From Archilochus colubris (taxonomy: Eukaryota; Chordata; Aves; Apodiformes; Trochilidae): a stretch of 64,000 bases of DNA. The position numbers and the translations under genes were made by a program. Below, piece by piece: positions 24,201-33,200 of the stretch; the first letter of the stretch is position 1, and every line of letters begins with the position of its first letter. Below the pieces are notes generated by a model. The model had not been told where the DNA came from. It ran no database searches and saw only the letters and a program-made list of their open reading frames with translations. Where the stretch lies: NCBI GenBank assembly GCA_023079485.1, contig CM041084.1, positions 63,521,709 to 63,585,708 on the forward strand. The letters are read 5' to 3'.

Positions 24201-27200
24201 TGTGGAGCTTTCAAATCAAGCTGTGTGGGTCCTCAGCTGGAGAGCCCTGCTGTTAGCAAAGCTTTGTGACCCGTCTGTGGCTTCAGCTCCACAGGCAAAA
24301 TGGCACTTTGGCTGCCAGTTTATTCCAGCAATGTCACCCTAGATGATCCAGCTTCAACAGAAGTAATGCAACTTTGCAGATACAATTGTGAATAAGTCAG
24401 GCAGTTCTCTGTGGCTCAATGTTGCCAATCACGTATCATACCCCTGACTAACACTGTTTGTATTGTGCACTGAAGACTTGGCATTAGCAGGACTGATAGC
24501 CAGTGGGGTGGTGTTAGGTTATTAGCCTCTGGTAGCTTGTTTGTGCCATAGTATTTGATAGCTCCCTTGACCCTCATCATGTCCCTCCATGTCCAGTTAG
24601 CATTGGAAGGATACCCAGAGGTGCAGGCAGAGGACTGAGTGTTGGTTGGCTTTAAATGTCTCTGGATGGGATGACTGGAGCACCACAATCAGGCGATGAG
24701 GTTGAGGGTGCTTACCCTGCAGCCTAGGGGAAAAAAACTGTGAGAATAATGATAATATTTCAAAAAAAGAGAAAGCAGCAATGCTGTGATGCTTTTTTTT
24801 GTACAACTACACTGTCATGGTTGAGGAGCCTGAGAAAACTGCCTTGAGAATGCTGTGCCTTAGCAGACATAAAGACTTAAGTCATATCTTGTCTAGAGAA
24901 AAAGCTCAGTGAAAAGTAAATGGCTTCATTTGCATAATCATTGGCACACTCTTTACCTTCCTGTTTATTTTTCCTTGTGGTTGTTACTCTTAGTTCACTG
25001 TTCAAGAAATACCTACAATGGTGTTCCTGTGGTTAATAGAATACTGTTATATTTCAGAGGATGATAGGCACAAAAAAACCCCTAAGACTTTAGTACATAC
25101 TTTTCAGCATTCCTGAGTAGGGCTGCTGGCACTGTTGCATGACATATCTGTTAGAATTTTCCTGTCTCTAGGGGTATTAAAAAAATTGTAAAAATTGCAA
25201 TCTCTGACAGTATACTTGATCTCAAGTGTTTGTTGTTTCTGAAAAAGTGAAAGTAGAATACTTACTGCATCTCTAGTGATGATAATGTGTATGGTGACTG
25301 CTGTATTGGAATAGAATCATCAAAATACTAGTTTCCTTGAAACTGCTATGTTTTTTTCCATTCTCAGTAAACAGTTTTCTGACAGTTTATGTTACTATTC
25401 CGGGCTTTACTTGTATAGACAAGGTGCTGATCACTGGTCTGTTTATCACAGTGTCACACAGTAATTCCCCTATTGCTGTCACTGGTGGAGCTGCACTGAG
25501 AGTAACAATAGCTAGAAATGTTAAGGGGAAAAACACCACAGCAGACACAGATGGTTAGTGCTGACAACTCATTCACTTTACTATGCTCTCTCTTCCCAAA
25601 TTTGTTAGACACCAGTGATTTAGATACTGCATCTGTTTGGCCATTGTTGAAACATTTGGTCTGGAATCAGACTAAATAGTAATGCATGAAAACAGAGTGT
25701 TTCCTGAGCATGAAATGTCACCTTCTGTAATGTAATGATGGAGACTGGAGTTGAGAGACTTGGAAGCAGAATAACAGAAGACAGGGTATTTTATATTATG
25801 CTTAGTAAGTTTATATTCAAGCTAACAGGAGCTTTAATGTGAATTTTACAATTTCCTGTTTTTTAGGTCTGCTTTTCTCTGTCATTCATAAGTACAGTTC
25901 TGATGCTCATGAAACACATGGAGAGCTTTTCTTGGATTCTAACCAGATATATTTGTGGAGGAAAATGTGCTAAAGAGGGATGACCTGTTGAGTGTGGAAC
26001 AGGAATGTGATCTCAGTTTTCTCATAGCCTCATATCAAGGTTCTAGACCTGACTTCAACATCAGTGTAATATTTACAATGATCACTTGTCCTCAAGTGCT
26101 TGAACCAGGAAGGGGAAGCAGTAAGATTTTCATCCTGGATTAATTATTATTCCTGCCCATATGGGAATTATACTTGTTTTTTAATCATAGTGAACTAGGG
26201 AAATAAAACTAAAATGCAAAGGGAAAAGAAATTGACAGTGTTTTATTTCCGGCTGTCTGTGGGCTTTTTGTATGTTTCCTTCTTTTTTAAGAACAGTCCT
26301 GAGGATTTTCCACATTCTTTTCCTCATTTCTTCACTGTGTGTTTATGTAGCCGAGAAAGGAGTCTCTTGTCCGGAGTCGATGCGTTGATACGGTGATATA
26401 GACTCGGATGTGATCTGAATCTATTGCCCACAGTGCGGAGCTAGCAAAGATGTTCTGCTGCTAAGGAAGCAACCAGCCACTCTCTCAGCTAGCTCTAGAA
26501 TGAGCTGCCTCAGTGGGTGTGAGCCTCACTATTTATTGGCCCCATGGTCTTGCACATGCTCCATAGGGGCCCTGCCCTGACTGGGCACAGGTGGAGTTGA
26601 TAGCGGCTCACACCCACTTCCTGATGATCAGAGGCACCTGGTCGCTCTGTTCCACTACATTTCCCCCCTCTTTTTTTTTTTTTTTTTTTTTTTTGATTTA
26701 CAATGACAATTTTAAGGGAAAATATTTTTTTTGTGGGTTTTTTTGTTTTTTTTTTTTGTTTTTTGTTGGTTTTTTTGGTTTTTTTGTTGTTGTTTTTTTT
26801 GTTTGTTTGTTTGGTTTTTTTTTGGTTTTGTTAAAAAGGGGGGGGGCATAATCAAAAGTCATGAATTAGGTATGTTGGTTGTTCCTTGGAGGTCTATTTG
26901 TGGCAGGGCGCGTCCACTTACTGGGCACCCAGAGGAGTCCGTGGTCTGTGGATACGCAACTATAACCCCTCCCGGTGAACAGCAGCGGTTTTGGCCCTAG
27001 CCACTGGCCTGTTGAAGGATCTTTATAATAGATCTGTACGTCCGGCATGCGATTGATCTTCTGTGAAGAATAGTGCAACAGCATGGGGGGTTGCTCTGAG
27101 AAACCTTGGGCTAAGAAAATTTAGTGTGAAAAGTACCTTGCCCAGCTGCATCTGTGGGTCCGTCTCCTTGCTGTCCTTCTGTTTCTGTAGGTATGTCTTC

Positions 27201-30200
27201 AGGGTGCGATGAGCTCTTTCTACGATCGCTTGGCCTGAAGGCGAATGGGGGATTCCCGTGATGTGCTTTACCCCCCAAGTAGCAAAGAATTGTTGGACTT
27301 TCCCACCTGTATAGGCGGGTGCGTTGTCGGTTTTTACTACTTGGGGGACCCCCATGACAGCAAAACAGTTTGTTAAATGACGGACCACATGTAGAGCTTT
27401 CTCCCCCGTTTGGGCTGTTGCCCAAATCATTCCAGAGAAAGTGTCCACTGTTACATGGACATACTTTAATCGTCCAAATTCTGGGACATGGGTGACGTCC
27501 ATTTGCCACGTCTCGCCAGCTTGCAATCCACGCGGGTTTACTCCCATACCCAGGGCCGGGCCAAATTGCGCGCACTGGGGGCAGGCTTTAACAATTCCTT
27601 TAGCATCCTCCCATGGTATAGAGAACATGCGCTTTAATGCCCTGGCGTTTTGATGAAATAGGGAGTGGCTGTCCCGAGCCTTTGCAAACTGGCTCACTGG
27701 GCTCTGAATCCCTAGGCTGACCAGGGAGTCAGCCTTTGCGTTTCCCTCACCCAGTCCCAGGGATGTTTTATGACTTCGAATATGAAGGATACAGCAGGGC
27801 TCTGTTCGGACTTTTAGTGCTCGTTGTAACATGTAAAAGAGTTCTAGCAGACGCTTGTTCCGTACTGGTTTAATAATAGCATCTTCAATACGGTTTGCCA
27901 CTCCGACTGCATATTGTGAGTCGGAGACTATGTTGAGGGGAGCCCGTTGCCACTGTGTGAGAGCCCAAATGATGGCCAGTAGTTCCAGTGTTTGTAGATT
28001 GTCTTCCGCAGTGCCTGGAATCAGATGATGTTTCCACCGACCTTTGTCTTGCCATACGCAGGTGGCCGTTTTTGATCTTTTTCCGGCATCGGTGAATACC
28101 GTAATGCCAGACACTGGGCGCTCTGAAACCGATGGACGTTCGATCCACTGGAACTGGCTGATCGCTTGCAGACGTTTATGTCTTGGGCCTCCGTGGCGGA
28201 CTTCCCCAGAATAACCGAATAGTGCCAGTTGTAGAGGCTCAGAGCGTTGTAATAGCCAGTCGAAATCAGCTGTTTTTATGGGGATGCTAATCCATCCCGG
28301 CTCCTGACCGTCTACTTCTAAACAACGCTGCCGTCCTTTCCGTATCAGAAGTGCTATTATTTCGGTCTGCTGCCAAACACCCTTCTGTGGAGTGTGTGGT
28401 GTGAATAGCCACTCCAAGATGGCTATAGAGTCCGAAGTTGGGGACCTCTGCTTATGTTGACGTTTTTCGGTGGCGTGAGAATATTCCCCATTTTCCTTAT
28501 TCCAGCAGAAGTCCTGGAGTAGTAGCGCGAATGGGTATGATGGATGGTTGCATACCCAGATCCCAATGGGTTGTGCGGCATCCCGCCGATCCACGTAGCT
28601 GGTTGCCAGTTTATGGACGACCTGCTTTAAAGCCTTGGTGTGGTCATCTGTCCAGTGTACTAACGTACCTGGATGCGTGCCCCGTAACAGTGACAAGAAG
28701 GGGTGGATATCTGTATTGGTAAGACCTATTATGGGTCGGACCCATTGGAGTTCACCCACTAATTTTTGAGCATCGTTCAAAGTTTTGATTGAACTTATCA
28801 CTTCCAATTTTGAGGTCTTACCATCGCGTGGGTGACTTTCCACCCCAAGTAGCTCCAAGGCGATTTCGTTTGCACTTTTTCTGGAGCCACTATTAATCCT
28901 TTGGTCTTTAGTCAGTTGGTCACTGTTTGACTGAAATCTTCGGGGAATGGGGCTTTTTGGCAAAACAGTATGTCGTCCATATAGTGATATATTAATGTAT
29001 CTGGCATCTCATTGCGGATCGGCGATAATGCCCAGGCCACGTACATCTGGCATATCGTCGGGGAATTTTTCATCCCCTGTGGCAGGACAACCCATTCGTA
29101 TCTTTCCGCGGGTTCACTTTTGTTGATGGACGGAATAGTGAACGCAAAGCGCGCTGTGTCTTTAGGATCCAGGGGAATATTAAAGAAACAATCTTTGAGA
29201 TCGATAACCAGAAGGTGCCAGTCTTTTGGTAACATCGTGAGTAGGGGCAGCCCGGGTTGGAGGGCGCCCATTGGCCACATCTGGTTATTGACCTTTCGTA
29301 GATCTTGTATTAGTCTCCATTTACCTGATTTTTTAGGAACCACGAATATTGGTGTGTTCCATGGGCTTACTGATGGTTGGATGTGCCCCGCATTCAGTTG
29401 TTCCTTTACTAAGTTTTTAGCAATTTGGAGCCGCTCTCTCTGTAAAGGCCACTGCTCCACCCAGACAGGGGTGTCTGATTTCCATTTTAGTCTGGGTGTT
29501 GGCGGCACTCTTGCAGTGGCCCCTACTGAAAATTCTGGAGGGATCGGGTGGGCTCAGGAATGGAAAGGACGGCTCCGAGTTGACTCATCACTTCTCTCCC
29601 GATCAAACCTCCGAGTTGTCCAGGCAAGGCTAGCACATAGGGACGCACGGATATCTTTTGACCTTCAGGAAAGTGGAGTTGAATCGGTTCTAGGGCTTGC
29701 TGGGGGGTGGAACCACCACCCACTCCCTGGACGGCGTCGCGGGCTGTGACGAGCTTCCAGTGACGTGGCCATACGTTGAGATTGATAATTGTGACATCGG
29801 CTCCTGTATCCAACATCACTGAAAGTGTCTTTGCCTCGTTTTCGGCGACCATTTTTATAACAATAATGGGTCTAGTCTTCATCTGTTGTACTAAGCTTAC
29901 TATCGTGCCTCCCGAAGACCCAAAACTTCGGTCGCCTCGCGTCGTGTGGGCGTTCTTCCCTATGTTCATTTTTGGAAGGAGGACTAGTTGTGCTACTCGG
30001 GTTCCTGCCTTGATTACTAGGGGAGGTGTTAACGTGAAACATGTAATCATTATCTCCCCTGTTGAATCTGCGTCTATGACTCCAGGAAGCACAACAAGTC
30101 CTGCCATTCCAGTTGATGAACGCCCTATTAGCAATGCCCCAACCGTGCCATTTTCTTGATGGATTGGTCCGTGAATCCCTGACGGTAGCTGGTAGACCTG

Positions 30201-33200
30201 GTTTGTTGTCAATGTAATATCTATTGCACAGGGCACATTGAAGCCCAAGCTCCCTCTTGTGGCTGGGGCGGGGAGTTGTTGTAAAGCGCTGGCCCTGCCA
30301 CTTGTGTCATGGCGCGGGGGCCTTGCGCGCTGCGCCGTCCGTTTTTTTTGTACCAGCATGCCCGGTCGTTGTGATTATCCATCTGGCAGTGGTCACACCA
30401 GACGGTGGCTGAACACTGCCTTGCTGAGTGGCCCGATGTCCCGCAGCGATAACAGACGGGGATGGGATTTCTCGGTCGATTTCTCTTCTTAAAATGGTTT
30501 TTTCTTCCATCTAGTTTTTGCGCTACTGCCGCAAGAAGCTTTTGAGTGGGCTCTAAGGCGGCAGCAAAAGCATTGGCCACCCCTTGGTGCTGCTGCGTCT
30601 GGGTGGCTCTGGCAGCAACCTCCAGCATGTCCGAGACCCCTGCTGTTTTTGGTAATGTAGAAAATAGTGATTTCATTTTTGGGTTGGCGTTTTCAAATGC
30701 CAAAAGTTTGAACATTGAGTCCCTTTGCTCGGCCCCTAGTTCAGATTGAGCCGTGACAGACTGCCAGAGTCTGTCAACGAAGTGTTGGTACGGCTCGTTT
30801 ATCCCTTGTTTCACGGCAGTAAATGAAGGGAGCGGGGTAGGCTCAGGGACTACGTTGAACGCCTGGCGGGCCAAGCGCGCCGTAATATGATGTAGTACGG
30901 CCGGGAATTGGAGCTGGACCTGTATGTCCGCGTACTGTCCTGCGCCCGTGAGCATTTCACCGGTTACCCCTACTAACGGGTCACTGGCTGCTCGCGGGCG
31001 GTTCGCCTCTACGTGGGCCAGGCGTTCCCACTCCTTTACCCATACAATCTGTTGGGACGGAGTGAGCAGGTACCTGGCTAGATTCCGGCAGTCATGAGGA
31101 CAGTTGGTGTCCGCGGTGAATAACCAGTCCAAGATGGCTTGGCCGCTTTCCGATCTTAATCCCCCCTCCCTCAGGGTCTTTTTCGCCTGTTGGAGCGTCT
31201 TCCAGCTGTGTTGCTCGTAGATGGGCGGCCTGTTGTTATCATACAAGATAGGGTAGGCTACGGTGTTATGCTCCCAATCTCCTTTGATGATGGCATCACG
31301 AATGATGCCGGACCATCTTCCGGGTCGGGATTTGCCGATGCCCTGGTTGGCCTGCCTTGACAACAGTGGTGCTGGTATGCTTTCCTCATCATCATCGGGG
31401 AGGGAGGGTGGGTCTCGGTAGGTGTGAAATGATGACCGTTGTTCTAGGTTCAATATTCTCTTCTCTAAGGATTTCATTGCTTGGGTGGATTGCTCTAATA
31501 ATGTTTTTATCGTTGATTCTGGCCCAACGGGTATGACTGATGGAGTGACTGCTGTTTTGTCACACTTATTTTCTGGGCTGGGAGGTAATGGTAGGGAAGG
31601 TTTTACATCGCCACTAGGGTCACATGTTGATGGTTTTACGTTGTCCTGAGCCTTTTCTTCCTTTAATCCGAGGTCGGAAAGGAACTCGGCTATAGTATGA
31701 TGTACCTTCCCTCTCATGCCCTTGACGGCAAAGCTGTTGTTACTTAGGATAGGGAATGCCTTCTGGGCTCCTTCATCCTCGGGCGGCAGTGGGGGTGCCG
31801 AGGGAACCGCGCTGGTTTCTACCTCAGGAGGCGGTGTTTTAATAAAGCTGCCATTTGGTGGCATTGCTGCTATTGCGGTGACGGCAGCCCTTGCCTCATT
31901 TTTTATCCCTTCTAGGGCGTTAGTCATCGCTTTCCAGGTGGCCTCTACCCCCGCTATATTCTTTTGAACCTCCTGATCGTGGAGTTCATTTAGTAAGTCT
32001 CCGACCTCCCTCCAAAGTGCCCGTGCAGTGATCGCAGATGGGGAGTAGGAAGGTCTCTGTGCAGAGGGGGTGCTGGAGGAGAGTCCCATCTTTAGTGATA
32101 ACTGAGAGATAATGGATCTTCTTACCCAACTGCCGGTTGTCGTTTGCCCTGGGTCAGGTCCTGGTTTTTTTTTTTTTTTTTTTTTCTTGATCTGACGGAA
32201 ATTTGGGCTAGACCAAGGTCTATGCCCGCATTCTCCACCAGATGTAGCCGGAAAGGAGTCTCTTGTCCGGAGTCGATGCGTTGATGCGGTGATATAGACT
32301 CGGATGTGATCTGAATCTATTGCCCACAGTGCGGAGCTAGCAAAGATGTTCTGCTGCTAAGGAAGCAACCAGCCACTCTCTCAGCTAGCTCTAGAATGAG
32401 CTGCCTCAGTGGGTGTGAGCCTCACTATTTATTGGCCCCATGGTCTTGCACATGCTCCATAGGGGCCCTGCCCTGACTGGGCACAGGTGGAGTTGATAGT
32501 GGCTCACACCCACTTCTTGATGATCAGAGGCACTGGTCGCTCTGTTCCACTACATGTTTACGTCTGTATTTTTTGATGAATGGAGAGGTTGTGAAGATAG
32601 TGTCAGAAGAGTTATGTGAATAGAAGGTTAAGAAACCCCCAAAGAACTGAGTCATGGTAGCACCATGGGAAACCAGCAACTATTCCATGTTAGGAGTTAT
32701 AAAAGCTTTACAAAAAGAATCACAGAAAGGTTGAGATTGTCTCTCACCTCTGAAGGTCATTTTGTTCAACCATTTCCTCTACTCAGGCAGGGGTCACTTA
32801 GAGCTGGTTGCCTGGGACTGTCCAGACAGCTTTTGAAGTCTCTGAAGAAGGGGACTCTGCCACCTCTCTGGGCAGCCTGTGCTGGTGGTCAGTCACTCAT
32901 ACAGTGAGAGAGTATTTCCTGATGTTCAGAGGGAACCTCCTGTGTTTCACTTTGTGCCTGTTGCTTGTGGTTCTCTCACTGGACAGCCCTGAAAAGAGCC
33001 TGGCTCTGCTGTCTTTGCACTCTCCCTTCAGGTATTTGTACACATACATGAGATTCCCCCCCTGAAGTTGTCTCTTCTCCAGGCTGAACAGCCTCAGCTC
33101 TCGTGTAGGAGACATGCTCCAGTAATCTTCACGGCTCTTTGTTGGACTTTCACTTCTTAAATCCTTGTTTAAAGCTCTTCAACTCAGCTGTCAGTTCACA

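Larger units (their letters stand above)
26346..32554 (-). mobile_element. Endogenous retrovirus, class II (betaretrovirus-like), env-less
   Basis: Complete proviral outline on the - strand: 5' LTR 32243-32554, primer site, gag, dUTPase-protease, pol in pieces, polypurine tract and 3' LTR 26346-26659. The three frames follow the betaretroviral plan, with gag, pro and pol each in the -1 frame of the previous one and a dUTPase at the head of pro. Pol ends about 200 bp before the 3' LTR, so there is no env and no room for one. The LTRs differ at about three substitutions and two single-base indels over some 313 bp, so insertion was recent on an evolutionary scale. Pol carries a stop and two frame changes, so the copy cannot make functional polymerase by itself. 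It lies antisense in a TBC1D7 intron. Confidence 0.96.

Noticed and set aside
26532..26537. AATAAA in the LTR as certain poly(A) signal
   Set aside because: It may equally be a TATA-like element; R boundaries cannot be set without transcript data.
26591..27000. Phe/Leu-rich open frames on the + strand resembling a membrane protein
   Set aside because: They come from T/G homopolymer runs at the provirus 3' end and have no family or start context.
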